A stretch of DNA of 64,000 nt from Actinoplanes palleronii (GCF_016862315.1 NZ_BOMS01000110.1:43838-107837), one strand, 5' to 3'. Counted from the first letter of the stretch, positions 15,868 through 23,700 are shown. Numbers and translations: made by a program. The notes: generated by a model from the letters alone, not told the origin.

Positions 15868-16082
15868 CGCGCACCGCCTTCCGCGCCGGGCCGCAGCTTG
15901 AGCCGCCGGTCGAGCCAGAAGTCGATCGCGCCGAGGATGGTCTCGGTGCGCGGCCGGGCGGCGAGCTTGGCCAGCTCGATGTCGACGTGGCGCAGGCGGA
16001 TGGTCAGCGGCGAGGGCGTGAGCGCGGGATGGCCGGGCTGGTGGTCGAGGTGGACAGTGGGGCGGCTGCGGTTGAGGAACAT
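15864..16082 (-). CDS. Small hypothetical protein
   Basis: 72 residues from MFLNRSRPTVHLDHQPG. The second half (HVDIELAKLAARPRTETI, then FWLDRRLKLRPG) is a pair of amphipathic helices. The ATG overlaps the upstream stop as ATGA, and its own stop overlaps the next start. No family recognised. Confidence 0.45.
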   Translation of the reverse strand: MFLNRSRPTVHLDHQPGHPALTPSPLTIRLRHVDIELAKLAARPRTETILGAIDFWLDRRLKLRPGAEGGAR

Positions 16083-16687
16083 CAGGCGTCCACCGCCTCG
16101 GCGGTCCGCGTCTTCGCCTTGTCGTACGCCTTGATCCCAGCGACGATCGCGTTCAGGCAGTACAGGAAGTGCCAGTCCCAGTCGCGGAGGTCCCACTCCC
16201 ACGTGCCCGACCACAGTCCGGCCTGCTCGCCGTCGCGCAGGATCTCGCGCGCCCCGTCTTCGCAGTCGCCCTCGCCGTCGTTGACCCGCTCTTTGATCTC
16301 GTCACGGGTCTCGCGCTGCTCGTCGGTCAGGTCGGCGTCGGCCAGGTCGTCGAGGTGCTCCGTGACGAGCTGCTTGAACATGTCCTCGGAGTAGGACGAG
16401 GTCCGCTTGTGGTCGTCCTTGACCTTCTCGGCCCAGTACGTCGGGTTGACCTCGTGCCCCCGGAAGAAGGCGAACATGTCCTGGATGCGGGCGAAGACGT
16501 AGCTGTCCAGGTCGCCGCTGATGGCGAGGTGGCCGGGCCAGGTGATCAGCTCGTAGCGGTAGAGGCCGGTGCCCGGCTTGGCCATGAGGATGTGCCGGTA
16601 GAGGCCGTCGTCGTGCAGGACGGTCAGCTCGTGCTCGACGGTGTTCAGCTCGAACATCTTGGCGACGCGCGCCTGGGTGTCGGTCAT
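16082..16687 (-). CDS. Conserved actinophage protein of unknown function
   Basis: 201 residues. The segment EHELTVLHDDGLYRHILM, followed by YRYELITWPGHLAISG and SYVFARIQDMFAFFR, is familiar from many actinophage early regions, where it is annotated only as hypothetical. The C-terminus is Trp/Asp-rich (WEWDLRDWDWHFLYCLNA), which suggests an interaction surface. Soluble, acidic, no membrane segment. It begins a new overlapping block after a 66-base gap. Confidence 0.65.
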   Translation of the reverse strand: MTDTQARVAKMFELNTVEHELTVLHDDGLYRHILMAKPGTGLYRYELITWPGHLAISGDLDSYVFARIQDMFAFFRGHEVNPTYWAEKVKDDHKRTSSYSEDMFKQLVTEHLDDLADADLTDEQRETRDEIKERVNDGEGDCEDGAREILRDGEQAGLWSGTWEWDLRDWDWHFLYCLNAIVAGIKAYDKAKTRTAEAVDA

Positions 16688-16753
16688 CAGGTGCTCCTAG
16701 GTCTGTGCCTCGCGGGCCGCCGGCGCAGGGGTCACGGCGGCCCGCGAGGGGGT

Positions 16754-17179
16754 CTACGGGGTGGTGGTGAGGATCTCGGCGGCGGTCATGCCGTGGATGG
16801 AGAGCTTCGGGAGCGCCTTGCGGGCCAGCCGCAGCGCCTCGTCCAGTTCGAACCGGTGCGCCTTTAGCCACCTGTCGGTCCGGCTTGACGGCAGCGGCTC
16901 GTAGTCCCAGACGCCGCGGCGGTTGATGCAGTAGCTGCGCCAGATGACGGCCCACTTGCCGCGCCCCCGGTAGGCCACCTTGACCTGGAAGAGGCTGGCT
17001 TCGGGGTGTTCCTCGGGCAGCGCGGAGAGCGTGTACTCGGTGGCCTGCGCCTGGTCGCGCTCGACGATGGCGAGCACGTCTTCGACGGCCGCCTCCGTCC
17101 ACGGGTCCAGCCGGTCGCCGTCGGCAACGCCCATGCGGCGCTTCACGGCGGTCCGCATCTCGTCGGTCAGCTCGATCAC
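16754..17179 (-). CDS. Hypothetical early protein
   Basis: 141 residues from a GTG (MIELTDEMRTAVKRRMG) that overlaps the upstream stop. The middle is beta-rich (SLFQVKVAYRGRGKWAVIWR) and the end is a basic helix (DEALRLARKALPKLSIHG). Its first codons are nearly identical in DNA and protein to those of the next upstream gene. Confidence 0.5.
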   Translation of the reverse strand: MIELTDEMRTAVKRRMGVADGDRLDPWTEAAVEDVLAIVERDQAQATEYTLSALPEEHPEASLFQVKVAYRGRGKWAVIWRSYCINRRGVWDYEPLPSSRTDRWLKAHRFELDEALRLARKALPKLSIHGMTAAEILTTTP

Positions 17180-17442
17180 GAGGAGGCTCCGTCCTGGTCG
17201 GCGGGGAAAAGGGCGGCCAGCCGGTCCCGGGCCGCGCACTCGGCGCACGGCCGGTTGGCGGCGTGGTCCGGGCTCAGGGCGATGTGGACGGGCATGTTGT
17301 GCCGGTTGAGCACCAGGCGTACGTCGTCGGCGATCGTGCCGAGGGCGGCCGCAAGGCCCACCCGGATCGCGTGCGCATCGGTCGCGGTGATCTCGGGCTC
17401 GCCAGCGAAGGCGTAGATCATCTCGTCAGTCGGCTCGATCAC
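17176..17442 (-). CDS. Hypothetical early protein
   Basis: 88 residues, GTG start. It opens MIEPTDEMIYAFAGEPEITA, which parallels the opening of its downstream neighbour, and ends with a CAEC pair (RPCAECAARDRLAALFP). The shared opening suggests the two genes arose by duplication or share a recombined 5' cassette. Function unknown. Confidence 0.5.
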   Translation of the reverse strand: MIEPTDEMIYAFAGEPEITATDAHAIRVGLAAALGTIADDVRLVLNRHNMPVHIALSPDHAANRPCAECAARDRLAALFPADQDGASS

Positions 17443-17792
17443 GACGCACCGTCCGCCGGGTAGGTGAACGTGAGGTCGTCAGCGCGATGGTGTGCCCAGG
17501 TTTCGATGCGACCGGTAGCGCTGATCTCGATCTCGACATCCCAGCCCTGCTCATGCCATTCGATCTGGGTACCGCCGTCGGTCATCGGCATGACCTGCGG
17601 AGCCAGCCTGGTCGGGTACATCAAAGTGAGCCCGCGCACCACCGCCAGCACCTGCCGGGTGGCTTCAACGCCCTCCTGGGTGGGTGCCGGGGCGTCGTCA
17701 ATCCATCCGGGCTCAAGGGCAGCCAGCTCGTCAAGGCGGGCCATTCGCTCGTTCCACCAGTCCGGATTAGTCAGGTGGGCCGGGGCGGTCAT
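17439..17792 (-). CDS. Hypothetical protein with GGTQIEWHEQG motif
   Basis: 117 residues from MTAPAHLTNPDWWNERM. The arrangement LAALEPGWIDDAPAPT, then an Arg/Val-rich helix, then GGTQIEWHEQGWDVEIEIS, is found in a widespread small bacterial family of unknown function. The latter part looks like a short antiparallel sheet. It overlaps both neighbours by one to four bases. Confidence 0.5.
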   Translation of the reverse strand: MTAPAHLTNPDWWNERMARLDELAALEPGWIDDAPAPTQEGVEATRQVLAVVRGLTLMYPTRLAPQVMPMTDGGTQIEWHEQGWDVEIEISATGRIETWAHHRADDLTFTYPADGAS

Positions 17793-17962
17793 TACGACGC
17801 CACCGCGGCGACGAACCGCTTGCAGTCGCACAGCGACGACGAGCACCCGGTGCGCTCTCCCGACGTGGACAGGTTGTGCAGCACGTCCAGGTCGCCGCAG
17901 GTGCAGCGGACCGGCTCGGTCGGTACCAGGCCGTCAGTGCGGCCCTGATCGCGGGGGCTCAT
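17792..17962 (-). CDS. Tiny Cys-rich protein
   Basis: 56 residues from MSPRDQGRTDGLVP. A CTCGDLDVLHN motif followed by CSSSLCDCKRF suggests a single zinc-binding fold, as seen in many short actinobacterial 'CTCGHxxxxH' proteins. The ATG sits in an ATGA overlap. Confidence 0.45.
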   Translation of the reverse strand: MSPRDQGRTDGLVPTEPVRCTCGDLDVLHNLSTSGERTGCSSSLCDCKRFVAAVAS

Positions 17963-18198
17963 CGCACACCCGCCTGGTTCCAGCGCATGATCTGCTCGCT
18001 GGTCGGCTCGATCCAGTACGTGGTGCCATGCGGACACTCGTAGCCGTTCGCGCCGTACGGGCTCGTGACGAGCGGCGGGGCGGTGCTGACCGTGATCTCG
18101 CAGCCCTCGCCGGTCTCGCCGCCAATCCTGGCCATCTGGTCGATCAGCAACTGGGCGCACTCGGTACGTCCGAGCGCGGTTGTCGGGCAGGCGCTCAC
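17959..18198 (-). CDS. Hypothetical early protein
   Basis: 79 residues, GTG start overlapping the stop of the ArsR-like gene. It contains VTSPYGANGYECPHGTTYWI and ends EPTSEQIMRWNQAG. The Cys-Pro-His-Gly stretch resembles the 'CPHGT' turn found in many short actinobacterial zinc proteins. Function unknown. Confidence 0.45.
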   Translation of the reverse strand: MSACPTTALGRTECAQLLIDQMARIGGETGEGCEITVSTAPPLVTSPYGANGYECPHGTTYWIEPTSEQIMRWNQAGVR

Positions 18199-18560
18199 GC
18201 GATCACCTCGGCGACCTGCGGGGCCACATCAACGGTCGTTGCGGCCGGACCGTTGTCGCCCGGGTCGATCATCCGGGACAGCCGGGCCACCGCATCAACG
18301 TCGATCTCGCGCAGCCCGGCATCCGTGGTGCGGATCAGTCCCGACTGGCCGAGCACCTTCAGGTGGTGCGACACGTTCGGCTGCTTCATGCCGGTCCGGG
18401 CCACCAGATCCGAAACGGTCGTTGGTCCGTGGCGGCGGAGCAGGCCGAGGATGCGCAGCCGGGCCGGGTCCGCGATGACCTTCAGCGCGTCGGCGAGACG
18501 GGCGGCATCAGCGGCCGTGAACGCGCCGTACGGCCGGAACGGGGAGGAGAAGGCGCTCAT
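18195..18560 (-). CDS. ArsR-type winged-helix regulator
   Basis: 121 residues. Residues about 16-85 form a canonical HTH_5 domain: ADALKVIADPARLRILGLL, then TVSDLVARTGMKQPNVSHHL, then VLGQSGLIRTTDAG. The alpha-3 metal motif (CxC) of metal sensors is absent, so it is not an obvious metal sensor. Its stop overlaps the next gene and its start overlaps the RecT-like gene's stop, so it is made with the recombination proteins. Regulators of this family are unusual inside a phage early operon. Confidence 0.75.
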   Translation of the reverse strand: MSAFSSPFRPYGAFTAADAARLADALKVIADPARLRILGLLRRHGPTTVSDLVARTGMKQPNVSHHLKVLGQSGLIRTTDAGLREIDVDAVARLSRMIDPGDNGPAATTVDVAPQVAEVIA

Positions 18561-19420
18561 CGGTCGCCGCCCTGCTGCTGGTCGCGCTTCTCGATCAGCG
18601 CGCTGATGATCCGATCGGCCTCGGCCCGGGTCAGATCAGCGCTGGTTTCGAGCGATTCCAGCCCGAGGATTCGGGCGGTCACCGTGAGTCGGGCGTCCCG
18701 GTTCTCGTCGCCGGCGTAGCCCAGCTCGCCCCACAGCGCGAACATCTGGCCGCGCTGGCCGGACGTCATCGGCTCGTCGACGGGGGCCGCATCAATGGCG
18801 ACCGGGTCGTCCAGGTCGGCCATCGTCAGTCGCCGGGCCGGCGCCGGGGACGGGGCGAGTGCGGGCTGGTCGCCGATTTCCTCGGCGGCATACGGCATCC
18901 CCATGATCGCGTCGCTGGCGATCCAGCGGCACATCTCGGCGGTGGCGCGGGCGACAAGCATGGCCTGCGGCTGTTTCTGCCACTGATCCTTCTTCAGCAG
19001 GTCCATCGCCCGAGCCCGGTCGATGTCCCAGACCGAGGTCTGCCAGTCACCCAGCCCGTCGCGGCGGCCGCGGACCACGGCCCGGGTCGGCGTGGACTCG
19101 ACGATCTCGACGGCGTGGCCGGCGCCCTGGACGACGGCGCGCAGCGTGATCGCCTTCGGGGCCGGGATGCCCTGGATGTTGTCGAAGGCCCGGAGGCTGG
19201 CCATCGGGTCGAAGCCCAGCTCGGCGCCGGCCAGCATGGCGGCGGCGGCCTCGTCGGGCTTCCCGCGGTAGGCGGCCGGGGCGAACGAGGTGCTGCACAC
19301 CTTCTGCGCGATGGCGAAGACGGCGTCGGCCTGCTGGAGCCAGCGGCCGAGGCGGTCCACGGCGTTGTCGGTGTAGACGGCGACGGCGTTCTGCTCGTCG
19401 CGCATGGCGATCTCAGACAT
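18557..19420 (-). CDS. RecT-like single-strand annealing protein
   Basis: 287 residues from MSEIAMRDEQNAVAV with ggagga upstream. The core (AMLAGAELGFDPMASLRAFD, then IQGIPAPKAITLRAVVQGAG, then AMLVARATAEMCRWIASDA) has the pattern of RecT-type annealases of actinophages. The C-terminal part after SPAPARRLTMADLDDP is a separate helical tail. It pairs with the RecE-like exonuclease gene about 1 kb upstream. The two would perform recombination or repair of phage DNA ends during replication. Confidence 0.75.
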   Translation of the reverse strand: MSEIAMRDEQNAVAVYTDNAVDRLGRWLQQADAVFAIAQKVCSTSFAPAAYRGKPDEAAAAMLAGAELGFDPMASLRAFDNIQGIPAPKAITLRAVVQGAGHAVEIVESTPTRAVVRGRRDGLGDWQTSVWDIDRARAMDLLKKDQWQKQPQAMLVARATAEMCRWIASDAIMGMPYAAEEIGDQPALAPSPAPARRLTMADLDDPVAIDAAPVDEPMTSGQRGQMFALWGELGYAGDENRDARLTVTARILGLESLETSADLTRAEADRIISALIEKRDQQQGGDR

Positions 19421-19637
19421 GGTTGTCCTCCGGGAGGGCACGCAGGGTCTTGGTCAGGAGAGCGCGCACGGTTGCGGCGTCTCGGATCCCGCCGCCCACC
19501 TCGACGGCGAGGTTGAATTCGTCGCCCGGCAGGTCCTTGGCGACGATGAACGCCCATGGCTCGCCATTGGCTAGGTGGTCGAGCATGTCCAACCGGGCGT
19601 CGCCGTCGGGTGCCTTGGACTCCTTGTATTCGGTCAT
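19413..19637 (-). CDS. Small hypothetical protein before recT
   Basis: 74 residues from MTEYKESKAPDGDARLD. The second half (GEPWAFIVAKDLPGDEF, then VEVGGGIRDAATVRALL) has a compact alpha/beta pattern. It overlaps the RecT-like start by eight bases and the upstream stop by one, so it is translated with the recombinase. Function unknown. Confidence 0.5.
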   Translation of the reverse strand: MTEYKESKAPDGDARLDMLDHLANGEPWAFIVAKDLPGDEFNLAVEVGGGIRDAATVRALLTKTLRALPEDNHV

Positions 19638-19858
19638 CAGAACGGGCACCTTTCCTGGCGTTCCTTGCGGATCTTGCGGATGTGCTTCATGGCCGCCACG
19701 GCCTGCATCTGGGCGATCTCCAGGGACTCCGTGGATTCGTCCCAATCGGCGGCGGGCGGAATGACGACCGAGACCTGGACGTGCAGCCCGGTCGGGTCGG
19801 TGATCGTGGCCTCATGCACCCACGGCGTGCGGCCGTACTCATCGCGTTCGAGTTCCAT
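19637..19858 (-). CDS. Small hypothetical protein downstream of the homing endonuclease
   Basis: 73 residues from MELERDEYGRTPWVHEA. The ribosome site gaggag lies inside the last codons of the HNH-AP2 gene. The C-terminus is a basic helix (MKHIRKIRKERQERCPF). Before the endonuclease insertion this gene presumably followed the exonuclease gene directly. Confidence 0.5.
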   Translation of the reverse strand: MELERDEYGRTPWVHEATITDPTGLHVQVSVVIPPAADWDESTESLEIAQMQAVAAMKHIRKIRKERQERCPF

Positions 19859-20361
19859 CACCACTCCTCCGTCCGGACCGTCGGGAAGTTGAGGTGGGCG
19901 AACTCGCCATGCAGTTCGCGTGCTGCGGCGTCGTACGCCCTTGCCGCGTCGTCCTGGCTGTCGAAATAGCCCAGGTAGAAGTACCTGCGGTCCTTCTTGA
20001 TCTGCGCCAACCACGGACGGCTCTTCCGACGAGAAATCAGCGAGACGCCCTTGTGTTGCGACGACGCCGTGCGCATCGATCCCTTGTTGCAGTTGTTTTG
20101 GGAATGCGTCGCGGGGCGCAGATTGGCGCGACGGTTGTCCATGCCATCGCCGTTGATGTGATCCACCAACGACCAGCCAGTAAGGAAGCTGTGCAGGCGC
20201 TGCTTGCGGTACCGGCCGTCCTCGCGCCACCGCCGTCCGACGTAGTTCTTGTCCTTGCTTGCCGGAGTCAGGTGCCAACGAAGGCCGGGGGCAGTCACGA
20301 GCGGCAGGTCGGCATCATCGACCAGCGCGATGTGCCCCGAGGGCAGGATCAATTCCGCCAC
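19858..20361 (-). CDS. HNH homing endonuclease with AP2 DNA-binding domain
   Basis: 167 residues from a GTG whose first base is the last base of the exonuclease stop; gaggag is five bases upstream. An N-terminal beta module (VVAELILPSGHIALVDD) precedes the nuclease core VDHINGDGMDNRRANLRPAT. Residues about 104-165 are an AP2/ERF-type domain (KGVSLISRRKSRPWLAQI, then FYLGYFDSQDDAARAYD). This domain order is that of free-standing phage homing enzymes. The last codons (RTEEW) repeat the last codons of the upstream gene, so the gene appears as an insertion that rebuilt the ribosome site it interrupted. Confidence 0.88.
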   Translation of the reverse strand: MAELILPSGHIALVDDADLPLVTAPGLRWHLTPASKDKNYVGRRWREDGRYRKQRLHSFLTGWSLVDHINGDGMDNRRANLRPATHSQNNCNKGSMRTASSQHKGVSLISRRKSRPWLAQIKKDRRYFYLGYFDSQDDAARAYDAAARELHGEFAHLNFPTVRTEEW

Positions 20362-21206
20362 TACCACTCCTCAGTTCGAATCCAGCCGGGCAGATCGGTG
20401 TCGGTGATCTCGTCCAGCGGGTAGCCCGGCCAGGCGCCGGATGCGGTGCAGTCGCGGTAGATCTCCAGGGCCTCGGCCACCTTCCGGTCGCCGTGGGCCA
20501 TGGCCCGTTCGGTGAGCTGGTGGACGTGCACCAGGTACGGCGGGCTCTTCTCGACCGCGGCGAACACGAAGAACGGCTCGGCGGCAAGCTGGCGCAGCTC
20601 GCGGAATCCGCGCAGGTAGAACGCGGCCTGGATGTAGTAGCCGTGGTTGTACGTCGCCTTCGACAGCGCCTCGGCATCGGCAGACTCGGCGGTCTTCAGG
20701 TCGACGATGCCGTCGGGCCGCAGCCAGTCGGCCTTGGCGCGGCACATCACGCCGGTTGTCGGGTCGCGCCAGATCAGCGCCTGCTCCGGCTCGCCGGCGT
20801 AGAACAGCTTCGCGGCGACTGGGTGGTTCCGGACGGCGCTGGCCATCGCCCACGCGGCGGCAAAGTCGGTCGGCCGCAGCGGGACCTTGCCCTCGGCACG
20901 CAGCTTGGCCACCGCGGCCTTGTCGTCTTCCTTCTGCCACGCCTCCGGGTTCTTGCCGGTGCCGGGGAAGAGCACCGGCTCGGGCCCGGAGCCGAGCACC
21001 AGGGTGTGGACGGCGTGGCCGAGGTCGTACTCCCGCTTGACCACCGCGGTGCCGGTGTCGAGCTGGTGGCGGAACCGGGCCGGGCCGCCGGGCGCGAGCA
21101 GGGTCTTCGCGCCGGTGCTGCTCAGCGTGGTGCTGGCCAGCGCCGGGGCGAAGTACTCCTCGTCGGTCAGCGGGAAGATGCCGGCGGCCGGCTCGACGGC
21201 GGTCAC
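20361..21206 (-). CDS. RecE-like PD-(D/E)XK exonuclease
   Basis: 281 residues from a GTG (VTAVEPAAGIFPLTDEEY). Nuclease motifs: DLGHAVHTLVLG supplies the early His/acid region, CRAKADWLRPDGIVDLKTAE holds the D...DLK core, and YYIQAAFYLRGF the downstream Q/Y motif. This is the pattern of the phage exonuclease VIII (DUF3799) family. It would resect double-stranded DNA 5' to 3' and load the RecT-like annealase. It overlaps its upstream neighbour by four bases. Confidence 0.8.
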   Translation of the reverse strand: MTAVEPAAGIFPLTDEEYFAPALASTTLSSTGAKTLLAPGGPARFRHQLDTGTAVVKREYDLGHAVHTLVLGSGPEPVLFPGTGKNPEAWQKEDDKAAVAKLRAEGKVPLRPTDFAAAWAMASAVRNHPVAAKLFYAGEPEQALIWRDPTTGVMCRAKADWLRPDGIVDLKTAESADAEALSKATYNHGYYIQAAFYLRGFRELRQLAAEPFFVFAAVEKSPPYLVHVHQLTERAMAHGDRKVAEALEIYRDCTASGAWPGYPLDEITDTDLPGWIRTEEW

Positions 21207-21643
21207 TCGGCCACCTCCGCCACGTGGCCGTCGATGCGCGACATCCAGGCGTCGCCGTAGACATGCACCCACCGGTCGCCCCAGAACTGGTGGCCGGTCG
21301 CGAAGCGGAGCAGCTGCTTGCACTTCACGCAGCGCCCGTACCGCTCGTCGCGCACCTCGGCCAGCTCGGTCGGGACCAGGCCCAGGACGGCGAGCACACG
21401 CAGGACGGTGCCCCCGTCGTCGAAGTAGGCGTGGTTGATGCTCGCGCCCACGGTCTCGAACGTGAGTTCAGCCGGGTCGCCCCCGGAAACGAAGTCGACG
21501 TAGACCGACTCCTCGCCCGCTGTCCAGGTGAAGAGGATCTGACCCGCGTCGTCGAGGCGGGTGCGCTCGAACTGGACGCGGTCCTGCTGCCTCGCCCAGC
21601 GCATCGCACGGCCCACGCTGCGCCAGCCGGTGAAGGTGTTCAT
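21203..21643 (-). CDS. Hypothetical early protein
   Basis: 146 residues from MNTFTGWRSVGRAMRWARQQ. A beta-rich middle (GEESVYVDFVSGGDPAEL, then TVGASINHAYFDDG) is followed by RYGRCVKCKQLLRF and Trp/His-rich FWGDRWVHVYGDAW. One CxxC pair may bind zinc with another partner. Overlaps both neighbours. No family recognised. Confidence 0.5.
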   Translation of the reverse strand: MNTFTGWRSVGRAMRWARQQDRVQFERTRLDDAGQILFTWTAGEESVYVDFVSGGDPAELTFETVGASINHAYFDDGGTVLRVLAVLGLVPTELAEVRDERYGRCVKCKQLLRFATGHQFWGDRWVHVYGDAWMSRIDGHVAEVAE

Positions 21644-21843
21644 CGACGCTCACCTGCCGTCGCTGGCCAGGAGGCGAACATCTTGCCGTCCGCGTTGCCC
21701 GCCTCGTGACGGTCGTCGTGGCCCGCCAGGCGAGTGCACGCCCAACCGGCTTCGGGGTGGATTGCTCGGCAGACGTACTGCCCACGCCCGGGCCGGTCCG
21801 TCATCTTCGGATACGGACGCCCGTATCGGGTCACCTTGGCCAT
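21640..21843 (-). CDS. Small Cys/His hypothetical protein
   Basis: 67 residues from MAKVTRYGRPYPKMTDRPG. It holds YVCRAIHPEAGWACTRLAGH with DDRHEA following, a Cys/His pattern common to many short actinobacterial proteins in phage early regions. Start lies in an ATGA overlap. Function unknown. Confidence 0.45.
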   Translation of the reverse strand: MAKVTRYGRPYPKMTDRPGRGQYVCRAIHPEAGWACTRLAGHDDRHEAGNADGKMFASWPATAGERR

Positions 21844-22208
21844 CAGCGCACCTCCCAGCGCACCGAGCCGACGATCCGCGCGAACTCCTGCATCACGTGC
21901 CGGTGACCGGCGTCGGAGCAGGCGCACAGCGGCGTCACGCACACCCGGCCCTGCTCGTCCTGGCGCACCGTCACCGGCAGGCCCTCGCGGCGCAGCCGGT
22001 CGGCGGCCCACTCCAGGCGCAGCTCCAGCGACGGGACGCACAGCACCTGCGCGATGCCCGAGTCGATCTGGGCGCCGGCTCGGGTCCAGGTGGAACCGGC
22101 GGCCAGGACGAGGCCGCCGATGCCGTCGGTGACCTCCCACTCCCAGCGGCCGAGGCGGGTCTGCCAGACGTGGCGGTGCGGGGCACGGCGGTAGGTCGGG
22201 GCGGTCAT
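21843..22208 (-). CDS. Hypothetical early protein
   Basis: 121 residues from MTAPTYRRAPHRHVWQTRLG. The N-terminal half is Trp- and Gly-rich (WEWEVTDGIGGLVLAAGSTW); the C-terminal half includes CVTPLCACSDAGHRHVMQEF, which may bind metal. It overlaps both neighbours by one to four bases. No family recognised. Confidence 0.45.
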   Translation of the reverse strand: MTAPTYRRAPHRHVWQTRLGRWEWEVTDGIGGLVLAAGSTWTRAGAQIDSGIAQVLCVPSLELRLEWAADRLRREGLPVTVRQDEQGRVCVTPLCACSDAGHRHVMQEFARIVGSVRWEVR

Positions 22209-22423
22209 GCGGCACCGCCTCGGTGTAGGCGGATGGCCAAAGCGGCGGCCGACGCCGCGAGTTGGCTCAGGCCGAGGTTGGCCAACAACTCGTTCGTCAG
22301 GTCGACGTTGGCCTCGATGATGTCCTTGCCGTCGTGCAGGGCGGCCTTCTCGAGCAGTCCGTCGATCGCGCCGTTCAGCTCGCGGTCGAGATGTGCACGC
22401 AGGGCGGGATTGATGTTGGTCAT
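22205..22423 (-). CDS. Small helical hypothetical protein
   Basis: 72 residues from MTNINPALRAHLDRELNG, almost wholly helical, with an acidic middle (DGKDIIEANVDLTNELL) and an Ala-rich end. ATGA overlap with the upstream stop. Function unknown. Confidence 0.45.
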   Translation of the reverse strand: MTNINPALRAHLDRELNGAIDGLLEKAALHDGKDIIEANVDLTNELLANLGLSQLAASAAALAIRLHRGGAA

Positions 22424-22770
22424 CAGGCACCTGCCCGCGTGATGTTGATGCCGACCGTGGCCAGCAGGCGAACCAGCAGGCCGGGCTGCACAGCGCTGCG
22501 GTGGCGGCCGGGCACCTGCCGGAGAGCGACCGGGCGCTGGCGGGCGGCGTACGCGGCGAATGGCGGCAGCGAGTCCGTGACGAGCGGCTCGTCGACGATG
22601 CCGATCGTGCGCGGGATCCGGAGCCGGGTCTCACCGACCGCATCCGGGCGGCGGGGCGGCGGGACGAGCCGCTGGGTGGCCTCGGCGACGGGCGAGATGT
22701 TGAAGGTGACGGTGTCGTTCAGGTCGAGCGCGATGGGCCTGCCGTACGCGCCGTAGATCATGCTGGTCAT
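22423..22770 (-). CDS. Hypothetical early protein
   Basis: 115 residues from MTSMIYGAYGRPIALDLND with ggaga about nine bases upstream. Beta-rich and Pro-rich (LVPPPRRPDAVG, RIPRTIGIVDEPL), no Cys cluster. It begins a new block after a 121-base gap (22771-22891) in which I see no gene. Function unknown. Confidence 0.45.
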   Translation of the reverse strand: MTSMIYGAYGRPIALDLNDTVTFNISPVAEATQRLVPPPRRPDAVGETRLRIPRTIGIVDEPLVTDSLPPFAAYAARQRPVALRQVPGRHRSAVQPGLLVRLLATVGINITRAGA

Positions 22771-22891
22771 CGGTGCTATCTCCTGCGAAGTGAGTGCGAA
22801 GTCGGTGGGGGTGGCCCGGGACGCAGCGGGCGACGTGCGCCCCGGGCCGGGAGCGGACCGGAGACCCGCTAAATTGCCTCCGGGCCGCAGG

Positions 22892-23146
22892 TCAGGTGAC
22901 GGGCTCGCGGACCAGGTGGCCGCCGAGCCGGTGGCAGGCGACCAGCGAGTGCCACAGGCAGAGGGGCTCGCCGACGTGCAGGCCGACCGTGACCTGGCGA
23001 GTGGCCCGCTCGAAGCACGGGTGGAGCACCGCGTGCTGCCGGAACCTCAGCGGGATGATCTGCGCGATCAGCTCCGGGAACCTGCACCGGCTGATCGGCG
23101 GGGTCAGCGGCGCCGGGGCCTCCAGGACCGGGGTGTGGCGGGCCAT
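22892..23146 (-). CDS. Hypothetical early protein
   Basis: 84 residues from MARHTPVLEAPAPLTPPIS. Contains Cys and His residues spread through FRQHAVLHPCFERATRQ and LCLWHSLVACHRLGGH. The ATG overlaps the stop of the gene upstream. No family recognised. Confidence 0.45.
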   Translation of the reverse strand: MARHTPVLEAPAPLTPPISRCRFPELIAQIIPLRFRQHAVLHPCFERATRQVTVGLHVGEPLCLWHSLVACHRLGGHLVREPVT

Positions 23147-23700
23147 CAGCGGGACTCGCTGACCGGGGAGACGGCCTCGTGGTTGTGCCAGGTGTTGCCG
23201 ATGTGCCGCCACTCGCCGGTCGGGCCGTCCCGCCAGATGCCGACTCCGCACCGGCGGCGCAGGGTGTTCCCGTCGCCGGTGTCGTACACACAGACCGGAT
23301 TCGGGTAGGGCTCGTCGACCAGGCCGACGCCCGACCGGAGCGCGGCCACCTCGGCGCGCAGGCGCTCCAGCTCGGCGTCGCGCTCGTCGAGCTGACCGGG
23401 CCGGCCGTTCTCGTGCCAGACCAGCAGCCGGTATTCGAACTTGCCGACATTTGCGGTCATCCGGGTCCGGTCGTTCATGCCCTTGCCGACCTCGATGCCG
23501 AGGCGGTCGGCGACCGACTCCAGCACGTCCAGGTTCTTCCGCTGCTCCTCGGCGCTCTGGCCGGTGCCGTTCAGGTGCTTGGAGGCGTCGACGAGGTCCG
23601 GGGTCGGAATCCAGGGGTTCTGCTCCAGCCAGTCGGCGAACGCTCGGATGTCGGCGATGCGCTCGGCGCGCTGCTCATCAGGTACGGTCGTGTCGTTCAT
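23146..23700 (-). CDS. Hypothetical early protein with coiled-coil segment
   Basis: 184 residues from MNDTTVPDEQRAERIADIR with gaaggaac upstream. The first half is helical (FADWLEQNPWIPTPDLVD). The middle holds a short coiled coil (LDERDAELERLRAEVAAL). The C-terminus is Trp/Cys-containing (RRRCGVGIWRDGPTGEWR). A role is not evident. Confidence 0.5.
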   Translation of the reverse strand: MNDTTVPDEQRAERIADIRAFADWLEQNPWIPTPDLVDASKHLNGTGQSAEEQRKNLDVLESVADRLGIEVGKGMNDRTRMTANVGKFEYRLLVWHENGRPGQLDERDAELERLRAEVAALRSGVGLVDEPYPNPVCVYDTGDGNTLRRRCGVGIWRDGPTGEWRHIGNTWHNHEAVSPVSESR

